Shown here in pieces: positions 9,718-18,743 of a stretch of DNA of 64,000 nucleotides (the first letter of the stretch is position 1; each line of letters begins with the position of its first letter). The position numbers and the translations under genes were made by a program. The notes under the pieces are model-generated. The model saw only the letters and a list, made by a program, of their open reading frames with translations. It searched no databases and was not told where the DNA came from. The DNA lies in the NCBI RefSeq assembly GCF_003315035.1, contig NZ_QNRE01000017.1, positions 97,640-161,639 of the forward strand. The letters run 5' to 3'. This stretch comes from Nocardia puris (lineage in GTDB: Bacteria > Actinomycetota > Actinomycetes > Mycobacteriales > Mycobacteriaceae).

Positions 9718-10029
9718 CAGCTCAACGTCGTACCTGGCGAGCTCTACTCGCATGCTCAACAGCTCAACGACCTCGGCGGGCGGCTCAGGTCGATCGCCGA
9801 CGCTGCGCGCACGACCACCGAATCGGCGGATCCGAGCCAAGCGTTCGGTGTGCTGGCCGACCCGATCGGATGGTTGCTGAAGGCGCAGATCCACGAACCC
9901 ACCGTCGGGAAGATCTACCAGGTCGGCGACGCCGCCGGTGTCATGGGTGTTCGCGTACAAACCTGCGCGCAGGTCTACGAGACGGTCGACGTCACCGCGC
10001 GGACGGATCGTGAGGCCGAGGAGCTGTGA
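9718..10029 (+). pseudogene. EspC-like type VII secretion target, start codon lost
   Basis: The frame reads QLNVVPGELYSHAQQLNDLG..., then GWLLKAQIHEP and VGDAAGVMGVRVQTCAQVYE, and ends EAEEL. This is the pattern of the ~100-aa EspC/T7SS helical-hairpin family. Only the first few residues are missing: the sequence upstream belongs to the truncated kinase fragment and there is no start codon in frame. The stop TGA overlaps the ATG of the following frame (TGATG), so the two were once coupled as a target/partner pair. Confidence 0.65.
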
Positions 10030-10238
10030 TGATGGAGTTCGAAGTGCTCGGCGTCGAAGTCGATCTGAACCCGGATGTCGACTACGAAGGCAACTCCGCT
10101 GGTCGGCTCACCGGATTCACCCCGGCCGAGGCCCTCGTCCAGATCTCGCACGGTTTCGATTCGGACAGCATCTTCAACATCTTCTCCGGGGTCGCCGCGC
10201 TGGGTATCGACATGCTGGGTGCTGTGACCGATCCGATC
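10029..10238 (+). pseudogene. 5' fragment of a type VII secretion-associated gene
   Basis: Starts MMMEFEVLGVEVDLN and runs about 70 residues (GFTPAEALVQISHGFD, FNIFSGVAALGIDMLGAVTD). In intact loci the EspC-like gene is followed by a much longer partner beginning this way. Here the frame meets, at about 10238-10240, the 3' end of an unrelated antisense membrane gene, so it is truncated. Family placement is by context and pattern. Confidence 0.5.
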
Positions 10239-10239
10239 G

Positions 10240-10514
10240 AGCGTGAGGCACTCCATCATCCGCTCGCCGGCGGCCCGTGCCGCGACCCACGCCGCCAGGG
10301 GCAGCACGGCGCCACCGAGGAGCATGGGGACCACCATGGACTGTGTGAGGTTGCGGCCGGCGAAGACGATGATCAACGCTATGCCGACGACGACCTGCGC
10401 GTACGCCGTGGCGAGCACGATTCCCCAGCGTGTCCAGTCGTCATAGGTGCGGCGACGGAGTCGCACCAGCGCCACCGCACCCGGAAGCGCCGCGCCGCCC
10501 AGGCAGATCAGCAT
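10240..10514 (-). pseudogene. 3'-truncated membrane protein gene fragment
   Basis: On the minus strand an ATG at 10514 opens about 90 residues with three hydrophobic segments (MLICLGGAALPGAVALV, WGIVLATAYAQVVVGIALII, MVVPMLLGGAVLPLAAWVAA) separated by basic loops (RLRRRTYDDWTR). The reading then runs into the antisense of the T7SS fragment at about 10240, so its C-terminus is lost. No family recognised. Confidence 0.5.
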
Positions 10515-10601
10515 CGGGAGAAAGCCGGCCGCACTCACGGACGATGCCCGCCGCTCGGCGGACAGCCGGTGGTCAGCGTACCCACCGGCCGTCGCCACTC
10601 G

Positions 10602-10713
10602 GAGCGGCACGTGTCCGGTACGTTCAGCCCACCCGCACACCCGTCACGACGCCGAGTCCGGTGTTCGGGTAGCCGCCGACGCAGGGGGCCGTGAGTCCTT
10701 CGAACGGGTTGCC
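10602..10713 (-). pseudogene. Duplicated 3' remnant of the secreted-protein gene
   Basis: Direct repeat of 8839-8950. It encodes only the last ~30 residues of the 8860 protein (GLTAPCVGGYPNTGLGVVTG) with stop, lacking signal peptide and start. It abuts the L,D-transpeptidase gene, showing that the junction at about 10713 was made by recombination. Confidence 0.85.
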
Positions 10714-10733
10714 GAGTCCCCCCGGTGACCCTC

Positions 10734-11243
10734 CTACTCCACAACCTCCACTCGGTCACCCGGCCACAGGTACTCGTAGAACGCCTTGGCGCCCTCGTGC
10801 GTCATGCGGACGCAGCCGTGCGATTCCTTTTCGATGGGGCCGACGTGGAAGGCGATGTCGCCGTTGAAGAAGGTGGCGTAGGGCATGGGCGCGTTGTGCA
10901 TGGTGCTCCAGTGGAACTCGCGCTTGAACGACACCTTGAACACGCCGGGCGGGGTCTCGTAACCGCGCATACCGTGCGAGATCGGGGTGGGGCCGTAGGC
11001 GACCTTGCCGTTGTCCATCAGCCAGGCCTCGTTGGTGGACAGGCGCATGCAGGCGCGCGCCTCGGTGGAGCAGGGGGCGACCGGCACCGGTGGCGGGATG
11101 ATTGCCGGAACACCCGGGATGTCGGGTCCGCCCGGCCACAGTGGTTCGGCCTGCGCGGTCGCCGTCATGGCGAACACGGCCGATGCGATACCGGCGAGCA
11201 CCGCGAAGCGGGCCGCCCAGTGACGTGAACGAGTGCTGCTCAT
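10734..11243 (-). CDS. L,D-transpeptidase (YkuD domain), secreted
   Basis: A 169-aa protein from ATG 11243 with a signal peptide (FAVLAGIASAVFAMTATAQA). The YkuD catalytic motif is complete: HVGPIEKESHGCVRMT with the active-site Cys about residue 143 and supporting His/Ser-His-Gly. YkuD enzymes form 3-3 cross-links in peptidoglycan or attach proteins to it. It is a short version with little outside the catalytic domain. An in-frame upstream ATG at 11327 would put 28 basic residues before the signal peptide, so I prefer 11243. Stop lies 20 bases from the duplicated remnant. Confidence 0.85.
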   Translation of the reverse strand: MSSTRSRHWAARFAVLAGIASAVFAMTATAQAEPLWPGGPDIPGVPAIIPPPVPVAPCSTEARACMRLSTNEAWLMDNGKVAYGPTPISHGMRGYETPPGVFKVSFKREFHWSTMHNAPMPYATFFNGDIAFHVGPIEKESHGCVRMTHEGAKAFYEYLWPGDRVEVVE

Positions 11244-11407
11244 TACGTTCCTGACCTCTCTACCGGGCCGCCGACGTCGGTGTCGGCGGTAGGCTGGATG
11301 GAACCGTCGCGAGGTGAACATGATCATCGCGGACCCGGTCCGCAGCGGTCAACGGTGCGCGATACACGCGTAACCGATCCGTTGCCAGACACCGATCCGT
11401 CACCTCC

Positions 11408-11866
11408 CTACGGTCTCGTCGCGCCCGCGAACCCCGGTTCGGGCAGGGGCTTGCGGCGGAAGGACACGTGCCGGTGGCCGAAGAAGCTGACCACCGCCAC
11501 CAGCGCCATCACCACGACGGCCGACGGAATGCTCGGCAACCCGAGCACCGAGACGGCCGCTTGGAGCAGCACCATGTTCAGCAGCAGTCCGCCGGAGTTC
11601 ACAGCCACGAAGGCGCAGAAATCGCGGACCACGTGCCCGCGCACCCGGAACACCAGGGTCCGGTGCAGCACGAAGGCCACCACGATGCTGATCGCGTAGG
11701 CCGCGGCGGGTGCGGCGGCCGCGGCGATCCGGTCGCCGAACACCGCCAGCCAGAAGACGGTCAGCGCGATCCCGAGCACCGTGTTGAATCCGCCGACCAC
11801 GGCGAACGCGATTTCCTGCCGGCGCACCACGCGCAGCAGCGGGCCCGGATCGGCGGTCACGGTCAT
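11408..11866 (-). CDS. GtrA-like membrane protein
   Basis: A 152-aa protein with four transmembrane helices (FAVVGGFNTVLGIALTVFW, AAAYAISIVVAFVLHRTLVF, FVAVNSGGLLLNMVLLQ, AVVVMALVAVVSFFGHRHVSF). The GtrA family moves polyprenyl-linked sugars across the membrane or supports glycosyltransferases; in mycobacteria Rv3789 belongs to it and acts in arabinogalactan assembly. Its ATG overlaps the stop of the YfhO-like gene (ATGA), indicating translational coupling. Confidence 0.85.
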   Translation of the reverse strand: MTVTADPGPLLRVVRRQEIAFAVVGGFNTVLGIALTVFWLAVFGDRIAAAAAPAAAYAISIVVAFVLHRTLVFRVRGHVVRDFCAFVAVNSGGLLLNMVLLQAAVSVLGLPSIPSAVVVMALVAVVSFFGHRHVSFRRKPLPEPGFAGATRP

Positions 11867-14079
11867 CGCGCACCTACCAGCTCGGCCGGGGTGGGCGGCG
11901 CGGGCGCGGGCTCGTCCGGGTCACGTTCACGGCGGTACAGCCAGTGCAGTGCCGCGACGCCGGCCACGCCGAGCAGGGCCGCCGCGCCCCCGATCTTCCA
12001 GCCCGGCGGGCGCCACGAGAGTACGAGTTCGGCCTCGGTGTCGGCCGGAATGTCCACGGCGACAAAGGTTCGCGCGACGGTGTCGAACGGGATCTCGCGT
12101 CCGTCGAGCGTCACGCGGTAGCCGGGCCAGCCGAGGCGAGCGAACACGACGCGGCCGCCCGAATCCGAGCTGACGCGCACGCGACTGGTGGTGTCGGACT
12201 CGGCGAGCGACGTCGCCCTGACGCCCTCGGCCACCGCGATCCGCCCGTTGACGGTGGAGACGGGACCGTCGAGGCGCTCGAGCACCGCGATGTAGCGCTC
12301 GTGGCCGGGGTAGTCGACCCACCGCCAACCGGCCGGGGGTTCCTGGCCGCGCGCGTCCGGGTACAGGGCCGTGTGCAGGACCACGCGGTCGATCTTCATG
12401 AGGTCGACGATCGTCTTGCCGGTGGAGGGCTCGACGGCGAACGCGCGCCGGTAGGCGTCGGGGCAAGCACTGACATCCCAACGCATGCAGAGGAGTTCGC
12501 CGAAGTAGAAGTGCCCGTTTGGTGTGTATCCGCCGACGTAGTCGAGGCCGAGATTCTTGGCGTAGTTGCCGAAAACCAAAGAGCCGTAAGCCCCTTCGGC
12601 GGCGCGTTCGCCGGGCGGGATCAGCGCGCGGTCGGCCAATTGCAGTGTGTTGCCGGGGAAGTCGGGGAAGGCGGCCTTCATCTCGGAACGCTTCTCGGGC
12701 AGGTTCCAGCCCAGCGGCGTCGGTTGCGCGGCCGCTACCTGGAGGTAGGCGATCGGCGCGACGGTGGCGACGACGAAACCGCACGCCGCCGTGCCGCCAC
12801 GGTTGCGCGTCAGCCAGACAGTCACCACACCGAGTGCACCCACCGCGAGCGCGGCCACGACATGCCAGGCGAATTCGCTCGGCGCCGCGGAAATCGAACG
12901 CACCCACAGCACTCCGATCAGGGCGGCCGCGACGAGTCCGCGCGTGCGCGCGTTCTCCACCGTCGCGCACCGGCCGAGCAGCACGCACACCAGCACCAGC
13001 AGGCCCAGCGCCACCATCGGCAGCACCCGCCCCGGCCAGCGCAGTGGACCGATCGCACCGGGACCGGCCGCCCACATCAGCGCCACCGCCGCGAACACGA
13101 TCGGGCCGGTGAGCTCGCGCACCATGCCCTTCGCGCGCTCCCAGTCGATGAACGCCAGCGCGGGGATCAGGAACCACGCGATATAGACCACGGGCATCGG
13201 CTGCACGTACCCCCACCAGGAAGTGAAGGCGGGCAGGGTGCTCGGCAGGCTCGCGTTGAGCGACTCCGACCACGGCACCGTGAGCAGCGGCTCGTTATTG
13301 ATCTGCGCGGTGCCGCGCCAGGTCGACTTGGCCGACAGCGCGCTCGGCAGATAGGTCGCCAACCCGGCCAGCGCGGCGCACGCCGACACCGCGAGCAGCC
13401 GCAGCGACGGCCGCCACACCCGCTGGTAGACGACCTCGCCGATCACCACGGCGGCGATCATCAGCCCGGCCTCCACGGCGGGGAACACGTACTGCACCGA
13501 GATCGTGAGGTACAGGAAGACGAACACCGGGATCGGCCCGCCGCGCCCGCGCGCGTACCGGACGCCCGACGCCCACGCGTGGGTGAGCCAAGCGGTGCCG
13601 GTGAACGCCGTCATCCAGCTGGCCTCGTCGAAGAAGAGCAGCCAGCCGCTGAACGGCAGCGCCACACCGGCGACCGCCGCCCAGGGCGCGCGCGAACCGT
13701 AGGCGAGGCAGATGCGGAAGACGCCGAGGCCCAGGATGATCGCGAACAGCAGTTTGACGACCGTGGCGTAGAGCGCGAGGTTGTCGACCGAGGGGGCGAT
13801 GAGGTCGATGAGCAGTTGCGGCGGGTTCAGCAGGCCGGCTTCCTCGATGGCGTAGTTACCGGCCAGCCAGTGTTCGGGCACCAGGACGGGGAACTCGCCC
13901 GCGCGCAGTCGCTCGCCCATCATGACCCACAGCGGCGCGTACTGGGATTCGGTGTCGTCGGCGTAGAAATGCCGGGCGTTGGCGAGCAGGACCGCGACGT
14001 ATCCCGTGACGACCCCGAGCGCGGTGACGATGCCCCATCCGACTGTCCCGGGCGTTGCCCGAGTTGTGCTGTCCGCCAC
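11863..14079 (-). CDS. YfhO-like polytopic membrane protein
   Basis: A 738-aa protein with about 12 hydrophobic helices over residues 15-470 and a soluble, beta-rich C-terminal domain (about 480-690) before a last helix (IGGAAALLGVAGVAALHWLY). The N-terminal FYADDTESQYAPLW is the kind of acidic luminal loop seen in GT-C glycosyltransferases, and the C-terminal LGWPGYRVTLDGREIP is typical of YfhO-family proteins. Coupled with GtrA downstream, it probably glycosylates a cell-envelope polymer from a lipid-linked sugar donor. Donor and acceptor unknown. Confidence 0.72.
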   Translation of the reverse strand: MADSTTRATPGTVGWGIVTALGVVTGYVAVLLANARHFYADDTESQYAPLWVMMGERLRAGEFPVLVPEHWLAGNYAIEEAGLLNPPQLLIDLIAPSVDNLALYATVVKLLFAIILGLGVFRICLAYGSRAPWAAVAGVALPFSGWLLFFDEASWMTAFTGTAWLTHAWASGVRYARGRGGPIPVFVFLYLTISVQYVFPAVEAGLMIAAVVIGEVVYQRVWRPSLRLLAVSACAALAGLATYLPSALSAKSTWRGTAQINNEPLLTVPWSESLNASLPSTLPAFTSWWGYVQPMPVVYIAWFLIPALAFIDWERAKGMVRELTGPIVFAAVALMWAAGPGAIGPLRWPGRVLPMVALGLLVLVCVLLGRCATVENARTRGLVAAALIGVLWVRSISAAPSEFAWHVVAALAVGALGVVTVWLTRNRGGTAACGFVVATVAPIAYLQVAAAQPTPLGWNLPEKRSEMKAAFPDFPGNTLQLADRALIPPGERAAEGAYGSLVFGNYAKNLGLDYVGGYTPNGHFYFGELLCMRWDVSACPDAYRRAFAVEPSTGKTIVDLMKIDRVVLHTALYPDARGQEPPAGWRWVDYPGHERYIAVLERLDGPVSTVNGRIAVAEGVRATSLAESDTTSRVRVSSDSGGRVVFARLGWPGYRVTLDGREIPFDTVARTFVAVDIPADTEAELVLSWRPPGWKIGGAAALLGVAGVAALHWLYRRERDPDEPAPAPPTPAELVGAR

Positions 14080-14181
14080 GAGTCCCAGACATTAACAGGC
14101 GATGTGTGATCCGTGACACGGAAGCGACACGCGCGCAGCTATCGTTGGGCGTACGCGACTTCCCCACGAGTGAGGGCGACC

Positions 14182-14631
14182 ATGCGCACACGGTTCGAAT
14201 TCGACCTGCATTCCCTCGCGACGCCGGCGCAGATCCTCGAGCTGTTCACGGACTTCTCCGCGAACCGCCCGCGCCGCTGGCCCGCCCTCTCGTCCCGGCA
14301 CTACCGGGTGTACGACGTCGGCGAAACCACCGCCGACGTGCAGGAAGGTCAGGATTTCCCACCCATCTCGGCGCGCTGGGTCTACGACTGGTCCACGCCG
14401 GGCCTGATCCGGATGCACGTCGTGGACAGCGCGCATCTCGCGCCGGGCAGCCTCCACGAACTCACCATCCGTCCCGCGGACGACGGCGGCAGCGACATCC
14501 ACGGGCTCTGGGACAACACCGCGATCCACCCCTCGGCGCGTCTCGGCGTGGGGATGATGCGGCTGATGGGGCCGAAGTTCTTCACGACGTACTACCGGCG
14601 GGTGTTCGACGGGCTCGCGAAAGAGGGGTGA
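14182..14631 (+). CDS. SRPBCC/START-like protein
   Basis: About 149 aa from ATG 14182 (MRTRFEFDLHSL); upstream in-frame ATGs would add disordered residues. The pattern PAQILELFTDFSANRPRRWPAL at the N-terminus and a C-terminal helix (GMMRLMGPKFFTTYYRRVFDGL) fit the helix-grip fold that binds hydrophobic ligands. It is divergent from the YfhO-like gene. Ligand unknown. Confidence 0.7.
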   Translation: MRTRFEFDLHSLATPAQILELFTDFSANRPRRWPALSSRHYRVYDVGETTADVQEGQDFPPISARWVYDWSTPGLIRMHVVDSAHLAPGSLHELTIRPADDGGSDIHGLWDNTAIHPSARLGVGMMRLMGPKFFTTYYRRVFDGLAKEG

Positions 14632-15089
14632 GGGACGCGCACCGGAACGACGTCTGGTGGTGCCGATATCCCCGTGCGGGTAGGTCACCGAATCGCGCCG
14701 GGCCGCATGGTTGCACCGGCCGGACAAGCGGTGATTCCGCCGCAACGATGCGAGACCGGGGTGCACGCCCGGGGATACGTGTGAGTACGCCGCCACAGCC
14801 CCGCTCGCCCGAAGCGATCGGGCGCCCCCGATCGACGGCGGTATCCCGCACGAGGAGTGGCCACTCCCGGAGTGCGCGACGCAACGGCCTTGTTTCGGGG
14901 CGCCGCGGCTCGCGGTGTCCCGCCGCCGGTGCCAGAAGGGTGAACTCGCGCGGCAGGGGTCGCCCACTGTGCGTCACGAAGTGGGCTCGGCGCCGCCGTC
15001 GCGACGTGCGCGAACCTGCGCAGTGGGCACGCCGTGGGTCGGGGCGCTGTCGCTACAGCGCACACTCACGCGCTGGGCGCGCCCGAGAG
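14632..15089. other. Gene-free stretch
   Basis: About 460 bases between convergent genes. Open frames here are low-complexity Arg/Pro/Ala readings without start signals or recognisable motifs, and I take them as noise. Small imperfect hairpins occur near 14965-14985 (CCCACT...AGTGGG). No promoter or RNA gene recognised. Confidence 0.5.
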
Positions 15090-16493
15090 TCAGGGGGCGG
15101 CCGCGAGGGCGGACGGGACGGTCGACAGGGCGGTGCGGAGGAGGGTGGCGTAGCGGTCGAGGTCGGGGAGGTCGGCGTGGAGGGAGAGGGTGACGGTGTC
15201 GCCGAGGCCGTGGACGCCGTGGGTGAGGTGCATGACCGAGCCGAGGGCGGGGAAACCGGCGGTGAAGAGCACCGGGCCGCCGAAGGCGAGGTCGGCGGGG
15301 CCGCGGTGGACGCTGGAGACGACCGTGTGGCCGGCGAGCGCGTCGGGGACCACGTCGAGCGGGTAGCGGGCGACGTCGCGGCGCAGGATGGGCGCCGGCG
15401 TGCAGGTGGTGACGCGGTCCTGCGCGGCCAGCAGCGGGTGGCGGGCGCGGCGGCGGCGCTGGTCGAGATCGTCGGCGATGCGACGGGCTCGCGCGCGCAG
15501 ATCGGGCTCGTCGGCGAAGAGGTCGATGCCCAGGCTGCGATAGTTGTTGCGCGCCCGCGCTTTCCCGTCCAACGCCATCGGCACCTGAGCGCCGAGCCGC
15601 TGCTCCCCCGCAAGGTATTCCGACAACGCGACGGACACGGCGGTGAGCACCACCACGGTCACCGTGTAGTCGGGCACCCGCAACTCCCCCGCCTGGCACA
15701 CGATCATGCGCACCCGGTGCCGCGAAACCTCCCCGTCGCCAACCAGATTCACCGCCGACGGCGCGAAACCACCACCGGCAGCGGGAACTTCCCCCGCCTC
15801 CGTCAACGCGGCGAGCTCCCGCTGCGCCCGAAACGCCCCCACCCCGAACACCACGGTCCCCACCATCCGAAAGGGAAACTCCGCCAATCCCCGAACCGCA
15901 TCAACCACCGCACCGACCCGCTCCGGCGAGGGAACAGCACCGAACCACGAGCGCGCGGGTCCCCCCGACTTACCCGGGGGCACAGAGGCTTCCACAGCAT
16001 CGACCTCAGTCCCCTGCGGCAGGTCCGTGAAGAGGGCGCGGGCGAGCGTGGCGGCGTGACGGCCGTCGGCCAGGGCGTGTGACATCTGGAGGACGGCGAC
16101 GGTGACGGGGCCGGAGGAGGTGGGGGCCCCGGTGACGGCGCGAAAGACGTGCAGGCGCCACGGGCGGTGGGTGGCGTCGACGCCCGTGGCGAGGAGGGTG
16201 CCGAGGGCGGATTCCACAGCAGGCCAAGTGCACTCGGGCAGATGGTGCTCGAAGAACTGGTCGTCGGCGAAGGCGCACGGCACCCACGACGGGTACGACA
16301 GATCGCGCGGGACTTCGCGCAGCCGCACGCTCAGATCGGGGACGAGCGCCGCCCGAGCCGCCACCCTCGCGCGCAGTTCTTCGCTCGGCACGCCGGTGTC
16401 GGTGAAGCAGTACAGGAGGAACAGGTCGTTGCGCGTGCGACCCGACAGCCAGAACATCGTCGCATCCTGCGGCGCCACCGAACCCACGGTCAC
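15090..16493 (-). CDS. Wax ester synthase/diacylglycerol acyltransferase-like protein
   Basis: A 467-aa condensation-fold acyltransferase. The N-terminus (TMFWLSGRTRNDLFLLYCF) and the active-site region QMSHALADGRHAATLARAL place it in the WS/DGAT family, which esterifies long-chain alcohols or diacylglycerol with acyl-CoA to make wax esters or triacylglycerol. The canonical HHxxxDG reads SHALADG: the first His is Ser, the catalytic second His and DG are kept. A C-terminal DUF1298-like half follows. It may be a divergent paralogue with another acceptor. It stands alone. Confidence 0.75.
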   Translation of the reverse strand: MTVGSVAPQDATMFWLSGRTRNDLFLLYCFTDTGVPSEELRARVAARAALVPDLSVRLREVPRDLSYPSWVPCAFADDQFFEHHLPECTWPAVESALGTLLATGVDATHRPWRLHVFRAVTGAPTSSGPVTVAVLQMSHALADGRHAATLARALFTDLPQGTEVDAVEASVPPGKSGGPARSWFGAVPSPERVGAVVDAVRGLAEFPFRMVGTVVFGVGAFRAQRELAALTEAGEVPAAGGGFAPSAVNLVGDGEVSRHRVRMIVCQAGELRVPDYTVTVVVLTAVSVALSEYLAGEQRLGAQVPMALDGKARARNNYRSLGIDLFADEPDLRARARRIADDLDQRRRRARHPLLAAQDRVTTCTPAPILRRDVARYPLDVVPDALAGHTVVSSVHRGPADLAFGGPVLFTAGFPALGSVMHLTHGVHGLGDTVTLSLHADLPDLDRYATLLRTALSTVPSALAAAP

Positions 16494-16590
16494 GACCCTA
16501 GTCGGCGCCGTCGCGCGAAACGCACCGCACGCACGCGAAGGCCCCGAGTCGAGACGACCCGGGGCCCGTGCTGACAGTTCGGCGCGCCGC

Positions 16591-16800
16591 TCAGGCGGGA
16601 CCGAACTCCCCCGCAGATACGCCGGTTAGGAAGGCGTCCCATGCGCGCGGCGTGAACGCGAGAACGGGGCCCTCGCCCCGCGCCTTGGTGTCACGGACCG
16701 CTACATCGCCGTCGCCGAGAAACGCCACTTCCACGCAGTTCCCGTCGGGGCCGCTGTATGTGCTCTTACGCCACACAGCGCCCGTCAGATCAACTTCCAC
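16591..16800 (-). CDS. DUF397 domain protein
   Basis: A 69-aa protein from GTG 16800, preceded by GAAGGAG at good spacing. It shows the DUF397 core: LTGAVWRKSTYSGPDGNCVEVAF, VAVRDTKARG, LAFTPRAWDAFL. DUF397 proteins are small partners of XRE/DUF5753 regulators in actinobacteria and behave like antitoxin-like components. No XRE partner is seen next to it, so it appears orphaned. Confidence 0.88.
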   Translation of the reverse strand: MEVDLTGAVWRKSTYSGPDGNCVEVAFLGDGDVAVRDTKARGEGPVLAFTPRAWDAFLTGVSAGEFGPA

Positions 16801-16951
16801 GGCACTAGCTCCTTCGCTGCGTCGAGAACGAGATTTTCCCACTGAGAACGTTCCAACCAGCATCGGCATTCGACATCGAACACGGATGCTCCAGATGCGC
16901 CTGGTGGTAGCGCGCAACCGCCGCGGTGTCCGGCCTCCGCAGTGCGGTTCG

Positions 16952-16965
16952 AGGTGAATTCACCT
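16952..16965. promoter_or_regulatory. Perfect 14-bp palindrome upstream of DUF397 gene
   Basis: AGGTGAATTCACCT is fully self-complementary and lies about 150 bases upstream of the DUF397 start, followed by a GCGGG/CCCGC hairpin. It could be an operator; no regulator is assigned. Confidence 0.35.
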
Positions 16966-17221
16966 GGCGGGTCACCCCGCGAAGTGAACCCTAGCAGGTT
17001 CCCGGGAGAATTTGCCGGTCTCTTGCCAGCCCAGCCCCCGCATTTGCCAATGTTGCGAAGTTTTGCGCGTTGCGGAAACATAGCCGGTCGATGAGCAATC
17101 GCCGAATTGCCGCGCGCGGCAAACACGGACCACCCGCGTGATTGATCCGTGATCCGTCAAACGAATCGGAGTACCCCTCCGGTGATGACGCGGAACCTCT
17201 CCACCGTGGATCATGGAACCT

Positions 17222-17749
17222 ATGCTCGAACGCCCACGCGACGAGGCAGGTCGCGCCCGCAACGCCCGCCCACGGGACCGCTTCGGCCGCCCGCTCCCGC
17301 ACGGCGCCGCCGGCGTGCCGCGAATTCCGGACGATCTGGACCTGCCGCCCCAGCAAACCTTGGACCTCGCCCAGCAACTTCTGGACGACGGTTTGGCTTT
17401 CAATGCACATGAGGTATTAGAGGCGGCGTGGAAGAACGGGCCGTTCGCCGAAAGGATGCTGTGGCAGGGTCTCGCGCAATATGCGGTGGGTCTGACACAC
17501 ATCCAGCGCGGAAATCACAAGGGCGCGCGGACGCTGCTCACCCGCGCCGTCGGCCGTCTGCGCGCCTACGCGCCCGAAGATTGCCGCAATTTCGACAATA
17601 GTCATGACGAGCGAGCCGACAGCGCGCCCGGACTGCCCTACGGCATCGACGGACCGGGGCTCATCGCGCACGCGGAATCCCTGCTCGCCGCGCTCGACGA
17701 CGGCGCCGACATCACCGAGGCCCGGCTGCGTCCGCGCCTGCGCGCCTGA
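17222..17749 (+). CDS. DUF309 domain protein
   Basis: About 175 aa from ATG 17222 (ATG 17213 is also in frame). The signature of DUF309 is clear: AFNAHEVLEAAWK followed by LWQGLAQYAVGLTHIQRGNHKGARTLLTRA, an all-helical pseudo-repeat domain with conserved His-Glu and Gly-Leu-Ala-Gln. Molecular function is unknown. It ends 10 bases before gluQRS and is probably in one transcript with it. Confidence 0.85.
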   Translation: MLERPRDEAGRARNARPRDRFGRPLPHGAAGVPRIPDDLDLPPQQTLDLAQQLLDDGLAFNAHEVLEAAWKNGPFAERMLWQGLAQYAVGLTHIQRGNHKGARTLLTRAVGRLRAYAPEDCRNFDNSHDERADSAPGLPYGIDGPGLIAHAESLLAALDDGADITEARLRPRLRA

Positions 17750-17759
17750 CCGGCCTACC

Positions 17760-18701
17760 ATGGCAGCCGTGCCGGACGACGCTGCCGATCCGACGCCCGC
17801 GGGCCGCTACGCGCCGAGCCCGTCGGGCGATCTGCACCTGGGCAATCTGCGAACGGCACTGCTGGCATGGCTGTTCGCGCGATCCACGGGCCGGCGGTTC
17901 CTGCTGCGCATCGATGATCTGGACCGCGTGCGGCCCGGCGCGCAGGAGCGCCAGCTCGCCGACCTCGCCGCCCTCGGCCTGGACTGGGACGGACCGGTCG
18001 TGCGGCAATCCGGACGCCTGCCCCGCTACGACGCCGCCATCGAGCGATTGACCGCCGCCGGACGCACCTACGAGTGTTATTGCACGAGAAGGGAAATCCA
18101 GCAGGCCGCCACCGCACCGCACGGCCCGATGGGCGCCTACCCCGGCACCTGCCGCGACCTCACCGAGGCCGCGCGGGCGCGCAAACGCGCCGAGGGCCGG
18201 CCTGCCGCGCTGCGCCTGCGCGCCGACGTGCACGAGTTCACCGTCCACGACCAACTGCACGGCGACTACCGCGGCCCCGTCGACGACGTGGTGCTGCGCC
18301 GCGGCGACGGCATCCCCGCCTACAACCTGGCCGTGGTGGTGGACGACGCCGAACAGGGCGTCGACCAAGTGGTGCGCGGCGACGATCTGCTCCCCTCCAC
18401 CCCGCGCCAGGCCTACCTCGCGACGCTGCTCGGGCTCCCGGTCCCGCACTACGCGCACGTACCGCTCGTCCTCAACGAGGAGGGCAAGCGCCTGGCCAAG
18501 CGCGACGGCGCGGTGACGCTGGCCGACCGGCGCGCCCTGGGCAACACGCCCGAACAGGTCCTGGCACTGCTCGCCGGCTCGCTCGGGCTCGCCGGGAACA
18601 CCCCGTCGCAGGTCCTCGCGCGTTTCGATCCCGCGCTGCTGCCGGGGCAACCGTGGATCGTATCGCCGGACAGGTTGTTGCAACCGTCCGGATGTCCGTA
18701 A
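17760..18701 (+). CDS. gluQRS: Glutamyl-Q tRNA(Asp) synthetase
   Basis: A 313-aa protein resembling the catalytic half of glutamyl-tRNA synthetase without the anticodon-binding domain, the hallmark of GluQRS. Visible motifs: GRYAPSPSGDLHLGNLRTAL (HIGH region as HLGN), a zinc site CYC...YPGTC (about residues 105-130), NLAVVVDDAEQGVDQVVRGDDLL and the KMSKS-like KRLAKRD. It attaches glutamate to the cyclopentene ring of queuosine at position 34 of tRNA-Asp. The queuosine transporter and tgt lie within 4 kb. The start chosen is ATG 17760, just before the conserved GRYAPSP. Confidence 0.92.
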   Translation: MAAVPDDAADPTPAGRYAPSPSGDLHLGNLRTALLAWLFARSTGRRFLLRIDDLDRVRPGAQERQLADLAALGLDWDGPVVRQSGRLPRYDAAIERLTAAGRTYECYCTRREIQQAATAPHGPMGAYPGTCRDLTEAARARKRAEGRPAALRLRADVHEFTVHDQLHGDYRGPVDDVVLRRGDGIPAYNLAVVVDDAEQGVDQVVRGDDLLPSTPRQAYLATLLGLPVPHYAHVPLVLNEEGKRLAKRDGAVTLADRRALGNTPEQVLALLAGSLGLAGNTPSQVLARFDPALLPGQPWIVSPDRLLQPSGCP

Positions 18702-18743
18702 CGTACCGTTCGACACCAGATCACCCGATCACGAGGATTAGAC

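Noticed and set aside
11944..14109. Very long antisense frames opposite large genes (also at 22768-24867, 24764-26941, 28841-30409, 50950-52854, 54675-56765)
   Set aside because: Arg/His/Gln-rich shadows caused by high-GC codon bias in the true genes on the other strand.
16785..17126. 113-codon minus-strand frame overlapping the DUF397 start
   Set aside because: Only the last ~25 residues look protein-like (SQWENLVLDAAKELVP); the rest is low quality and there is no clear start or XRE domain.
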